Of a stretch of DNA of 64,000 bases, positions 36,901 through 42,997 are shown one piece after another. Numbering within the stretch: position 1 is the stretch's first letter; each line of letters starts with the position of its first letter. Under the pieces are notes generated by a model. It saw only the letters and a list, made by a program, of their open reading frames with translations. It did no database searches and was not told where the DNA came from. The DNA comes from Sorex araneus. Its lineage: Eukaryota > Chordata > Mammalia > Eulipotyphla > Soricidae. Both the position numbers and the translations under genes were made by a program. The stretch spans positions 81,889,599 through 81,953,598 of the forward strand of contig NC_073306.1 of assembly GCF_027595985.1 (NCBI RefSeq), given 5' to 3'.

Positions 36901-37182
36901 AAAATGTAGAGTTGCATAATTATTTTGTATGTTGTATTTGTAACTTTTTAAAAAGTTATTGCTGTGCTTAAATTAAGCTTATGCTATGAAAACTCTAACC
37001 TAGGGCATAATGAAGGTACTTTGGCAATGAGAGAAGGTGAAGTCCTATACATTATTGAGGAAGACAAAGGTGACGGATGGACAAGAGCTCGGAGACAGAA
37101 TGGTGAAGAAGGCTACGTTCCCACATCATACATAGATGTAACTCTAGAGAAAAATAGTAAAGGTGCAGTAACTTACATCTAA
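5477..37182 (+). CDS. FNBP1L: FNBP1L (Toca-1), 3' half of the gene: F-BAR end, HR1 and SH3
   Basis: Joined coding exons: 5477-5581, 6971-7099, 9607-9753, 12069-12272, optional 13602-13760, optional 23351-23365, 26093-26202, 32132-32264, 32770-32864, 35719-35865 and 37004-37182. All introns are GT-AG and the reading frame is continuous. The product is the Cdc42 effector adaptor of the CIP4/FBP17/Toca-1 family, which bends membrane through its F-BAR domain, binds Cdc42 through HR1 and recruits N-WASP and dynamin through SH3. Seen here are F-BAR helices ([17 protein letters not shown]), the HR1 segment ([20 protein letters not shown]), an acidic linker ([16 protein letters not shown]) and SH3 motifs ([26 protein letters not shown]). 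Family paralogues FNBP1 and TRIP10 are less likely, because the linker and the C-terminus GAVTYI match FNBP1L as I recall it. The N-terminal exons lie left of the window. Confidence 0.95.
5908..6076 (+). mobile_element. SOR-like SINE, diverged
   Basis: Head ACCAGTAGTTCAGTGGATAG; 3' end GTGTGACCCCAAAAAGCC. Flanks share TTATGTTG. Confidence 0.8.
6532..6761 (+). mobile_element. Poly-A-less SINE, delimited by direct repeats
   Basis: Same body as the 306 copy. The direct repeat ATACCTCTAA (6522-6531, 6762-6771) shows that the inserted sequence ends exactly at ...GAACAGTGCT. Confidence 0.88.
6971..7099 (+). CDS. FNBP1L: FNBP1L exon, F-BAR segment
   Basis: Acceptor ctctag, donor gtaaaa, phase 0, 43 codons. 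It contains [20 protein letters not shown] and ends VVIPQIYK. The third residue is Met (AKMQLN); I remember Gln there in human, which would be a lineage substitution. Confidence 0.95.
7170..7310 (+). mobile_element. SOR-like SINE, old
   Basis: GGGGCTAGAATAGTAGTATA to CAGTTATGACACAAAAAC; body shortened. Confidence 0.75.
7395..7570 (+). mobile_element. SOR-like SINE, old
   Basis: GGGGCTGGAGGTAAAGTACA to TATAGCCCCAAAAAC; lies 85 bp from the previous copy in the same direction. Confidence 0.75.
7851..8045 (-). mobile_element. SOR-like SINE
   Basis: T-rich start, then GCTTTTTGGGTCAGACCC; ends GCTATTGCTCCAGTCCC. Confidence 0.92.
8046..9017. other. FNBP1L intron, nothing recognised
   Basis: Unique-looking AT-rich DNA without conserved frames. 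Confidence 0.6.
9018..9185 (-). mobile_element. SOR-like SINE, old
   Basis: GGGGCCTCACCCAGTGTGCTGAGG to CTATACTATCACTCTGACCC. Confidence 0.75.
9444..9538 (-). mobile_element. SOR-like SINE head fragment
   Basis: Only the complement of the tRNA head remains (ATGCTGGGAATGG ... GCTGTATTTCTCC). Confidence 0.65.
9607..9753 (+). CDS. FNBP1L: FNBP1L exon, F-BAR segment
   Basis: Acceptor attag, donor gtaagt (strong), phase 0, 49 codons from QLQEMDERR to KSVDERR. It includes [20 protein letters not shown], a late F-BAR helix that is highly conserved in this family. Confidence 0.95.
10435..10607 (-). mobile_element. SOR-like SINE, full length
   Basis: Duplication CTGAGAGGATC at 10424-10434 and 10608-10618. 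Confidence 0.93.
11118..11262 (+). mobile_element. Probable SINE remnant
   Basis: GATGCTAGTCTTGCACG ... CCAAGAATAAGCCCAGAGCA retains SOR-like word order, then an A-rich end. Confidence 0.4.
11655..11807 (-). mobile_element. SOR-like SINE with a small body deletion
   Basis: Duplication CTTAGTTCTTTTTTAT at 11639-11654 and 11808-11823. The usual CCATATGGG segment is missing. Confidence 0.92.
12069..12272 (+). CDS. FNBP1L: FNBP1L exon, F-BAR end and linker
   Basis: Acceptor gtacag, donor gtaaaa, phase 0, 68 codons. It carries the end of the F-BAR region ([20 protein letters not shown]), then a Ser/Thr-rich stretch and the basic LWLFGKKPK tail. Its phase-0 3' end can join directly to exon 26093 or first to the two optional exons. 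Confidence 0.95.
12273..13601. other. FNBP1L intron, repeat-free
   Basis: About 1.3 kb without SINE or L1 next to the cassette exon, where splicing control elements could lie. Confidence 0.6.
13602..13760 (+). CDS. FNBP1L: FNBP1L optional cassette exon (53 codons)
   Basis: Acceptor atattag, donor gtaagt, 159 nt, open and phase 0. It encodes a Pro/Ser/Thr-rich start ([10 protein letters not shown]) and ends SFRSLKRG. It fits the alternatively spliced linker insert of the Toca-1 long isoform. Skipping it leaves the frame unchanged. Confidence 0.88.
14440..14830 (-). mobile_element. Cluster of decayed SINE remnants
   Basis: 14440-14585 has GGGACCACTCCTGGCTCAGTG; 14625-14745 has GACTATACTCAGG and CATACAAAGCACATACTCAACC; 14752-14830 has a T run and GCTCCACAAGCAGTGCTCAGG. 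Each is a partial antisense copy. Confidence 0.5.
16127..16278 (-). mobile_element. SOR-like SINE nested in old L1
   Basis: TTTTTGGTGGTGCTCAGGGG to CATTGTATTATCTGGCCCC. Confidence 0.82.
17075..17272 (-). mobile_element. SOR-like SINE nested in old L1
   Basis: CTTTTTGGGTCATACCCAGC to CACTATCTCTCTGGCCCC. An extra insertion near the start repeats TATGACCCAAAG. Confidence 0.85.
17396..21000 (-). mobile_element. L1 with 5' region, ORF1 and endonuclease but no reverse transcriptase
   Basis: Read on the minus strand: 5' region (about 21000-20200), ORF1 coiled coil ([20 protein letters not shown] near 19800) and ORF1 RNA-binding part ([38 protein letters not shown]), ORF2 endonuclease ([40 protein letters not shown]), then a jump near 18366 to the ORF2 C-terminus ([20 protein letters not shown]) and the 3' UTR. 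Frames are broken by several stops. The 5' boundary is approximate. Confidence 0.82.
17634..17717 (+). repeat. CT-rich simple repeat in an L1 3' UTR
   Basis: Long (CT)n with CG interruptions and CCT repeats; on the L1 sense strand it is (GA)n, at the place where other copies have only GAGAGAGAGA. Confidence 0.95.
21001..23350. other. FNBP1L intron upstream of the microexon, mostly repeat-free
   Basis: Very AT-rich. Only a SINE remnant at 22843 is recognised. Confidence 0.55.
22843..22955 (+). mobile_element. SINE remnant
   Basis: GCATACAGGTGGCCCAGG ... CCATGGTCCCCTGAGCAAG, then an A run. Confidence 0.6.
23351..23365 (+). CDS. FNBP1L: FNBP1L 15-nt microexon (WSVKM)
   Basis: TGG TCG GTG AAG ATG, flanked by a pyrimidine-rich tract ending ctaatcag and by donor gtaagc. 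It is in frame between the cassette exon (ends LKRG) and GPALEDF. A WSVK peptide at this place is shared by family paralogues as I remember them, which supports a real microexon despite its length and its 9.6 kb and 2.7 kb flanking introns. Confidence 0.87.
24283..24449 (-). mobile_element. SOR-like SINE, full length
   Basis: Duplication GGAAGATTTTATTTTT at 24267-24282 and 24450-24465. Confidence 0.93.
24565..24714 (+). mobile_element. SINE remnant
   Basis: GGGCCAGAATGCAGCTCAAG, GAGTTCAATCTCCAG and CTCCAAGCACTGC keep the head and part of the body. Confidence 0.55.
24715..26092. other. FNBP1L intron, nothing recognised
   Basis: AT-rich; no repeat or exon seen. Confidence 0.55.
26093..26202 (+). 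CDS. FNBP1L: FNBP1L exon, HR1 helix 1
   Basis: Acceptor tttcag; 36 codons plus 2 nt, [14 protein letters not shown] through KESDQ. It encodes the first HR1 helix. The donor is gtactt, weaker than the other donors of this gene. The split Lys codon (AA|A) is completed in the next exon. Confidence 0.94.
26517..26704 (-). mobile_element. SOR-like SINE, full length
   Basis: 17-bp duplication GACCTCTTTATACTTTG at 26500-26516 and 26705-26721. Confidence 0.95.
26735..26887 (-). mobile_element. SOR-like SINE, old
   Basis: CTACACCTGGTTGAGTACTC, GGGATCGAACCAGATTTGAC and TATTATCTTTCC. Confidence 0.65.
26943..27087 (-). mobile_element. SOR-like SINE, old
   Basis: GGTCCACACCTGGCTGTGTC to CACTATCTCTCTGATCCCC; the middle is deleted. 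Confidence 0.75.
27195..27337 (+). mobile_element. SINE remnant
   Basis: AGAGCACTTGCCTTGAATA, GAGTTTAATCCTGGC and GATTCCTAAGCACTGCC. Confidence 0.6.
27402..27604 (-). mobile_element. SOR-like SINE, full length
   Basis: TGTTTATTTTT direct repeat at 27391-27401 and 27605-27615; sequence is close to the 2445 copy. Confidence 0.92.
27616..28240 (-). mobile_element. L1-like ORF-less repeat with TG microsatellite inside
   Basis: AGCAATCCCACCACCATTAC, then ATTGCTTGTTATGAATAATT and GTGACTGCCAGG ... GCAGGGAGATGGG align with the 49.6 kb copy. A (TG)31 tract interrupts it at 27913-27974. Confidence 0.5.
27913..27974 (+). repeat. (TG)31 microsatellite
   Basis: Uninterrupted dinucleotide tract of 62 bp, followed by an ATACGTGTATATATA purine-pyrimidine tail. 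Confidence 0.97.
28480..28647 (+). mobile_element. SOR-like SINE
   Basis: CTCTGGAGTGATAGTACAGC to GGGTATGACCCAAAAAG. A second copy follows head to tail at 28657. Confidence 0.88.
28657..28830 (+). mobile_element. SOR-like SINE, second of a head-to-tail pair
   Basis: TAGCCGGAGCAATAGTACAG to GATGTCACCCAGAAAGCC, A/C-rich tail. Confidence 0.8.
29158..29355 (+). mobile_element. SOR-like SINE with ATAA-rich tail
   Basis: Head has a 4-nt duplication (AATAAATAGCACAG). The tail is (AAAT)n rather than pure A. Confidence 0.88.
30148..30328 (+). mobile_element. SOR-like SINE
   Basis: GTAAAAGTACAGTGAATAGG to GGGTGTGACCCAAAAAGCC. Confidence 0.85.
30335..30472 (+). mobile_element. SOR-like SINE, old
   Basis: GGAGAAACAATAAAAGTG head, GATCCCTGAGCACGATG and GAGCACTGCCAGGTATG. 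Confidence 0.7.
30575..30742 (+). mobile_element. SOR-like SINE, old
   Basis: GAGAGTACAGTGAATCGC, CCCCTGAGCACCACCAGG and TGTGTGGCCCCCAAACAA. Confidence 0.7.
31527..31810 (-). mobile_element. L1-like 3' end fragment
   Basis: ATTGAAACCTCATGAGATG..., then a CT-rich tract at 31661-31760, then GGGCATTATGGTTTGCATAT, the antisense order of the L1 3' UTR. Confidence 0.65.
32132..32264 (+). CDS. FNBP1L: FNBP1L exon, HR1 helix 2
   Basis: Acceptor ttacag, donor gtaaat, 1 nt plus 44 codons, [19 protein letters not shown] to [10 protein letters not shown]. It encodes the second helix of the antiparallel Cdc42-binding coiled coil. Confidence 0.95.
32518..32687 (-). mobile_element. SOR-like SINE
   Basis: GGCACACCCAGTGATGCTCA to TGTATTTTGGCTCTGGCCCC. 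Confidence 0.85.
32770..32864 (+). CDS. FNBP1L: FNBP1L exon, HR1 end and linker
   Basis: Acceptor tctaag, donor gtaatg, 31 codons plus 2 nt: [20 protein letters not shown] onward to TQGRE. It closes HR1 and starts the disordered linker to SH3. Confidence 0.94.
33212..33358 (-). mobile_element. SOR-like SINE, body shortened
   Basis: CTTTTTGTGTCACACCTGG to ATACTATTGCACCGATCCC. Confidence 0.82.
33660..33750 (-). mobile_element. tRNA-derived SINE remnant
   Basis: The minus strand has GCTGAGTGATACAGCACAT and GGGTTTGATCCCC, a short tRNA-like unit of the third type. Confidence 0.5.
33920..34368 (+). mobile_element. Old L1 3' UTR fragment
   Basis: GTTGCAAACCATAATGCC, AAAAGGAGAGAGG, a GGTGGTGGTGGCGGG block and ACAGATGGGTGTTGG ... 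CTCACCATGATTCAAG follow the order of the L1 3' end in sense orientation. Confidence 0.65.
34530..34652 (-). mobile_element. SINE remnant
   Basis: GTGATCTTCAGGGGATTGTG and CCTGCACTATCTCTCCAG. Confidence 0.6.
35385..35582 (-). mobile_element. SOR-like SINE, rearranged
   Basis: GGGCCACACCCGGCAGTACT start is clear; an unrelated stretch splits it before GATGCCAGGAAATCAAACTT and TTCTAGCCCC. Confidence 0.65.
35719..35865 (+). CDS. FNBP1L: FNBP1L exon, acidic linker and SH3 start
   Basis: Acceptor tttacag. It completes a Ser codon (AG|T), then [13 protein letters not shown], an acidic run [11 protein letters not shown] and the first SH3 strand CKAIYPFD. The donor gtatga follows the first base of a split Gly codon. 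Confidence 0.93.
35866..37003. other. FNBP1L intron, repeat-free
   Basis: No SINE or L1 recognised between the last two coding exons. Confidence 0.55.
37004..37182 (+). CDS. FNBP1L: FNBP1L terminal coding exon, SH3 body, C-terminus VTYI
   Basis: Acceptor acctag; [20 protein letters not shown], the GDGWTR tryptophan motif and GYVPTSY complete the SH3 domain, followed by [11 protein letters not shown] and TAA at 37180-37182. An internal donor (AAAG|gtgcag after 37162) allows splicing to 38435 and the shorter ending KGS. The last four residues VTYI resemble a class I PDZ ligand (T-x-I). Confidence 0.94.
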
Positions 37183-38434
37183 CTTAACCAGGCAGCTTTT
37201 TGAATGTATGGCATAGGAATGATAACATAAAATGAAAACACATTCAACGGGTGGAAAAGCATAAAACTTAAAAGCGTCCAAAATCTAATGTTCACTATGT
37301 GAGCTGAGTGTAGGCTCGATCTTAGAGATGTGAATAGTACCACAGCAAACTGTTCTCATGACGCTTTACCATTTGAGTGATGTTGGTGTGAAGCTTAATT
37401 TATGCCTATTTGCTTTATGTCCTGCTTAAGTCTGTGTGAAGGATTTGTGTTTTTCTGCCTTACCCCCCCCAACACACTTTGCGTCAGAAAACACAATGAC
37501 TGTAGTGAATTCAAATAAGTAAAACTGCTCTGAAATGCTATAGGAAGCTAACTCCCAAAAGAGTGGTTTAATTTAGAATTTTGAATTTGTAGCTACAGTT
37601 TTCAGAAAGAAGGTAACAATTGACTTACAGCATAAATAAGCATATAGTCATTTTCACTTTCCTCCCTATACTTTAGTTTCCTAAAGGAAGGAAACAAGCA
37701 CCTAGTGCATGATCTATATTAGTAGTATGCTAATCAGAAGACTTGCAAAATAAGTCAACCTAGCTCAGCATTTATATGAATACAATAGCTTTCTTTTGAG
37801 ACCTGAAAACGTTATCAGGCTAAGTAGTAATTTTCAGTAATGTTCAGTCTTTCCCCTAATTTAATGCTTATATTTCTCATCTTGTCTTTTGGGAAATAAC
37901 ACATTAGTGACTCTTCATCATTTATGCGTAGGAAAATAAGTTCTAAATAGAGGAAACCTTGAATGGAGGGGAAGTTCTGGCAAATTTTACTTTAAATAGA
38001 AAAATAGCTTTTTCTGACTAACTGGGTTGGAGAGAGAGATGTACCATGACTTAGAGTTGTGTTTTTAATTTCTGATGTGCAGGCCCATGTTGATCCACAG
38101 ATATTAAAAATGGTTGAAAGCATTTTATTATTTTATCTAACTAATCAGTTATTAGGGAAGATTTTTTTTTTCCCAGTGAATTTTAGCAGGTGTTGGCAAC
38201 ACTGCTTGGTCAAGGATTGTACAGTGCTAGTTGTGTGGGGAAGTAAAGCGAGGAAGCAGTTTTAAGACTGTCCCTTAATTGTGCATATGTTCCAAACTTT
38301 TCTGGTGTTTTTAGTAGCTGACTATAAAAATGATTTTAGAGTCATTTGGGATGGACACTTTAAACTGAACACCCTTTTTGGTCTTACCAAAGGTCTTCAG
38401 TAATTGTTTTTTTCTTTTTCCTCCTGGACTGCAG

Positions 38435-38442
38435 GTTCCTGA
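38435..38442 (+). CDS. FNBP1L: FNBP1L alternative terminal exon, coding part (Ser-stop)
   Basis: A long pyrimidine tract (tttttttctttttcctcct) precedes the acceptor gcag|GTTCCTGA. Joined to the internal donor after 37162 it completes GGT (Gly), then TCC (Ser) and TGA, giving ...KNSKGS. This is the C-terminus I remember for one FNBP1L isoform. The exon would continue into the shared 3' UTR; only its coding bases are listed. Confidence 0.75.
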
Positions 38443-39740
38443 AGAGGGTTTCTGAGGAAATGGGCAAGATGTTGAAGGAGGTTACATACAGCTGCTTTTA
38501 GGGGGAGGGTATTATAGATGTCAGGCTCAGAGAGTGAGAGAAGCAAGTTGCATGAGTGCATGCAGACATGATTATATTTTACTAACTTCATTAGCATTTC
38601 CATACATCATTTTAAAAAGTCATTGTAATACCAGTCCTTAAATGTCTTGTTTATAGTTATTCACATGAAGGAAAAAGAGCCAGCAGTGGCCAACGAATTT
38701 CCGTCTATTTTATTGATGTCCAAATCAGAAAGAATGCAGTATCATTAAATTTGTCTTACACTTGGCTGTCCCAACAGGACCATCTCCATCCCGCTCTATT
38801 TTAATTAATTTTTAAGTCTGTTGTCTGTTAAACTCCTTGCCATTGGTCATTGTCTGCCTGCGCCACCTCTGTGCTTGCTTAACATCCTGTTGCATGTCTA
38901 GAATGATTGGGCTAGATTTTCCAGGCATGTCTTTATAATACCTTGTTCTTGTCAAAGCCTTTGTTTTACATTTGTAGTGCAACTCACTTTGTCAAACATC
39001 TCCAGCACTAATGTTTCCATCTTAGTATTTGTATATGCTGCTATAACTTCCCCACTACAAAACATTCCAGTTTTGGCATAATGAAGTAAGTTTGAACCTG
39101 AAGTTTTATAAGAAAAAGAAAACATCTCTGCTCTAGCCTACAGCCCAGTTGAAAGAACTCTTTGAAACATGATACATCTTCAGCACCTCAGTCTGGGAAG
39201 AACCTATAGTCAGCCCTGAAATCCTGGCATAATAAACATAGAAGAAACTCACCACCTCAAGACAAAGGACTGTTGTCAGAAGTCAGCTGCTTCCATTCAA
39301 ATGCTGCCTTAAACTAGAGTGCCTAAATCTTTTGATTGCCAACACTACCACTACAGTATCCCACAAAGGGCTTTATCTGTCAGCTCAGTGCGACCTCCTT
39401 TAACTCAGCAGCACCACTACAGCTGCCATTGTAGCCTCGGTAGGTGGCTTCTAGAGCTCTACCATGTTTGATGGTGCATCATCAAATTTATTCATCAAAC
39501 TAAAGACGTGTTTGAGTCCATTTTACTTAACTCAGTGTTTTTTGGTTTTGTTTTGTTTGGGGAGTTTTATGGATTTCCCTTGCATTGTTTCCTAATATGA
39601 GCATTTTCTCTTTTGATGATTACAATGATAGTCTGTTTCCAAGTGATGTTTTTGTTTGAACCAGATAAAATTTAGTGAAACTTTGTAATGATCTCTGTGC
39701 ACTTTTACTTGTAAAATGAAAATTTCTGTATGTTTATACT

Positions 39741-39748
39741 TGTAAATA
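39741..39748 (+). promoter_or_regulatory. Pumilio-type element in the 3' UTR
   Basis: TGTAAATA matches the Pumilio recognition element UGUAnAUA exactly. It lies in the FNBP1L 3' UTR. A single 8-mer can occur by chance. Confidence 0.35.
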
Positions 39749-40672
39749 TTATTGTCATGAGTACCCTTATTTCTCATTTGTCCTGCCTCACATTTGTGCT
39801 TCTTTTAATGACTTGTATTTTAACTAATTTCTTAGTGGTGTTTAATAGGGAGACGGGTGGGAGTGGGGTGGGTATTTGTACTATGGAGGCTTCATTAATT
39901 TGGTTCTTTTCTGTTTTAAAGAAGAAAAATGTGAAATGGTCTGTGTATTATTGGATTTTAAGCAATATTTTAGAAGCTGTGTGACTGCTTTAATAATTTT
40001 TCCCAGTGTTATTTGCATTGTACTACCAGTTATACTAAAGCTGAATGACAATTATGTGAAAGTTTATTCCTTCATAAGATCAATGTGCCCCTGTTACACA
40101 GCTGACATGTAGTGTATTATTACCTTTGAGGCTAGTAAACTGTAAAGTTTAGATTTTGAATCTCGTTACAGGGTTATTTATATAATGTGACATTATTCAA
40201 TACTGACAGACTACATAAAGTAGTTTTAAAATCTAGTGCTATTTTCATTTTAAAGGTTAGAAGTGAGAAGAAAATGTCATTTGGCTGTGTTTGTCTTCTG
40301 TACAAAGCCTAAAGTGCTTGTGTTTTTTTGGCTAACAGCCACAGAGGGCAAAGTTTAAGGCTTTCTTGTAAGGACTAACTGTTCTTTTCAAGCTACTGTT
40401 TGTTTTTCTAAAAGCAGGACTTGCTTCCGTAGGAGGCAGTTTCCTTCGTGTGGACTAGTGCAACCTGTATATGGGTTATTATAATAGGCAGATCATTTGT
40501 ACTTGCACAGTTTAAATCATTCTTAAATCATTCTTAAATTTTGAACATGTGAATTGCCCAAAAGAAATCTTTAATTTTTTCAGTAATTTTTACTCTTTTT
40601 GTGCACATGTTGATCTCTTAATGGTAAATGCTTTGTTTAAGATAGTGTTCTCTGTTGAGAATATTTTCATGG

Positions 40673-40678
40673 AATAAA
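40673..40678 (+). terminator. FNBP1L: FNBP1L polyadenylation signal
   Basis: AATAAA in ATGGAATAAAACAATC, the last canonical signal before repeat-rich intergenic DNA. Cleavage is expected about 10-30 nt downstream. Confidence 0.65.
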
Positions 40679-40837
40679 ACAATCTTTTCATGGTCAGTTA
40701 AGATGTAGAATGTGTTATCACTTATTGCTGTGTTAACTAAAAAGATAAAATGATTTTGTTCCTGAGTGTGCTAAAAAATAGACGACAAGTTCTATAAGTG
40801 GGAGTGTTGTTTCGTTTCTTTTGCAAAGAATGTTTTT

Positions 40838-40990
40838 GGTTTGGTTTGGTTTGGGCCATACCCAGAAATGCTCAGAGCTTACTTCTGGCTCAGGATTAGT
40901 TAGACCTGGTGGACTCACATATCATATGGAGTGTCATTGATTTGCCACATGCAAGGCCAATGCCTTACCTGTTGTACTGTCTCTCCAGCC
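40838..40990 (-). mobile_element. SOR-like SINE beyond the FNBP1L poly-A site
   Basis: GGGCCATACCCAGAAATGCT to TTGTACTGTCTCTCCAGCC, preceded by (TTTGG)n. Confidence 0.82.
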
Positions 40991-41020
40991 CAGCAAAGCA
41001 TTTAAAAAATACTATTCTAG

Positions 41021-41188
41021 GGCCGGAGCGATAGCACAGCGGATAGGGCGTTTGCCTTGCACTCGGCCGACCCGGGTTCGATCCCCGGCATCCCATATGG
41101 TCCCCCAAGCACTGCCAGGAGTAATTCCTGAGTGCAAAGCCAGGAGTAACCCCTGAGCATTGCTGGGTGTGACCCAAAAAGCAAAAAA
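41021..41188 (+). mobile_element. SOR-like SINE, full length
   Basis: 17-bp duplication AAAAAATACTATTCTAG at 41004-41020 and 41189-41205; promoter boxes intact. Confidence 0.95.
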
Positions 41189-41414
41189 AAAAAATACTAT
41201 TCTAGTTTTAATTTCTATCAGGTTCTCCTAGAAGAAAAAGAAACTAACAATTTTTTATAGTAATTTAAATTGAAGATAATAAGGATTTTAAGATGTTTGG
41301 TGTACAGTGGCTGTATTATGTAGATTTTGCTTTTCTCCCAATTCATAAGAATTTTCCCTGTGCCATAGAGTATATGGATCAGTTTGATTCAGCCACTTGC
41401 TGGCCAACATTTTG

Positions 41415-41560
41415 TCTTGTTTGAGGTCCGTACTCAGTGATGCTTACTTAGGGCTTACTGCTGGCAGAATGGAGGGGGGACCATATGGGGTGTGATTGTA
41501 CTTGGTTTGACCGTGTGCCGGGTAAGCATCTTCCATGCTGTACTTTTTCTGTGGCCCTAG
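41415..41560 (-). mobile_element. SOR-like SINE, old
   Basis: GAGGTCCGTACTCAGTGATG to GTACTTTTTCTGTGGCCC. Confidence 0.68.
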
Positions 41561-41695
41561 TCAGCACTTCTTGTGCTTCTCCATGAATTCATGATCAGAG
41601 GTGGCAGTGTGTCTTCCAGCACTTCAGAAAGGCATGGGAAGAGGATACTAGATATGAATGATGCTACATCTGTCATTTAGAAAGTATTCATTTCA

Positions 41696-41852
41696 GGGGC
41701 TGGAGAGAGTGGGTAGGGCCTTGTATGTGGCAGACCTGAGTTAGATCACCAGCACCCCATATGGTTCTCCCGAGCTTGCCAGGAGTGATTCCTGAGCACA
41801 GAACCAAGAGTTAGCCCTTAGCATCACCTGAGGTGCATCCCCCCGCCCCTCA
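41696..41852 (+). mobile_element. SOR-like SINE with shortened head
   Basis: GGGGCTGGAGAGAGTGGGTA lacks the A box; body and tail present. Confidence 0.82.
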
Positions 41853-41871
41853 AATTTATTTCAGAATGTTC

Positions 41872-42039
41872 ATTTTTTTGTTTTGGGGACCACACCAGCG
41901 TTGCTCAGGCGTTATACCTGGCTCTGCGCTCAGGAATTACTCCTGGCGAAGCCCAGGGGACCATATGGGATGCTGGATATTGACCTGGGTCAGCCTTGTA
42001 CAAGGCAAACGCCCTACTCACTGTGCTATCGCTCTGGCC
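41872..42039 (-). mobile_element. SOR-like SINE
   Basis: GGGGACCACACCAGCGTTGC to GTGCTATCGCTCTGGCC; faces the copy at 41696 at 20 bp distance. Confidence 0.88.
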
Positions 42040-42371
42040 GAGTGTTCAGTTTTTTACAGACAAATATGAAAATATTATCAGTAACTCTTAGAAACTATAA
42101 AAGGACTAATACTCAGGGTTCATTATGAGCAATTATGGGTTACAATTATTGAGATAAAAATTTATAGAGTCCATGCCAAGCTTAGAAGTAGAGATGCAAA
42201 ATAGCAGGAAAAGTGTAGTTAACAACAACAAACTCAGAACAGTGAAAACAAAGAACTTTATAACTATTTGAACTTTGATCAGGGAAGTTTAAGCCTACTT
42301 GTTAGGGAAGGATAATAACATCCTTGTAACAATATTAACAAATTGAAAAGGATCTCCAGGCTAGAATTTTT

Positions 42372-42517
42372 TTTTTCTTTTTGGGTCACACCCAGCATTG
42401 CTCAGGGATTACTCCTGGTGGTACTTGGGGGACTGTATGGGATGCTGGGGATTGAACCCAGGTCGGCTACGTGCAAGGCAAATGCCCTACCTGCTGTGCT
42501 ATCACTCCACCCTCCAA
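42372..42517 (-). mobile_element. SOR-like SINE, body shortened
   Basis: Duplication GCTAGAATTTTT at 42360-42371 and 42518-42529. Confidence 0.92.
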
Positions 42518-42707
42518 GCTAGAATTTTTGTGTATGAAGGTATTACAACAACAAAACCACCAGACCTATTTTAATGAGCTCATATCCTAGGACCAGACAC
42601 AATCCTGAGTATAATTATTGTCAGTAGTCTAAGAAACTAGAAACATGATATAAATGGAGGAAGTGAAAATACGAATTTTGAAGAGTAAAGTTGAAAAGAA
42701 CTAGCTA

Positions 42708-42728
42708 GTGCTCACTTCAGCAGTACAA

Positions 42729-42764
<36 letters not shown>

Positions 42765-42818
42765 GGCCCCTGGCTAGGATGACATGCAAATTCGTGAAGC
42801 ATTTTATATATATATTTT
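42708..42818 (+). pseudogene. RNU6: U6 snRNA retropseudogene
   Basis: Begins GTGCTCACTTCAGCAG and keeps the core AGAGAAGATTAGCATGGCCC, with several substitutions and a decayed 3' end. It is flanked by a 14-bp direct repeat AAAAGAACTAGCTA (42694-42707 and 42825-42838), so it was inserted by retrotransposition and has no inherited U6 promoter. Confidence 0.92.
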
Positions 42819-42997
42819 AAAAATAAAAGAACTAGCTAATTTTGTTAACATATAGGAGAAAATAATGGGCAACTGACCTAGGTCTCAGGACTGTGTCACA
42901 TCAAATTAGCCTCAAGATAACTGGAGATCGAACTATCTTGATTTCAGCACAATTGTTTATAGAAAGCTGATTGAGAATATCAGCCCTGAGGAGTGTT

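Larger units (their letters stand above)
37183..40700 (+). other. FNBP1L: FNBP1L 3' UTR
   Basis: About 3.5 kb after the stop codon, free of recognisable SINE or L1 insertions, unlike almost every other stretch of this length here. That suggests purifying selection. It ends near the AATAAA at 40673, and repeats resume at 40.8 kb. A second AATAAA at about 39231 could give a shorter form. Confidence 0.75.
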
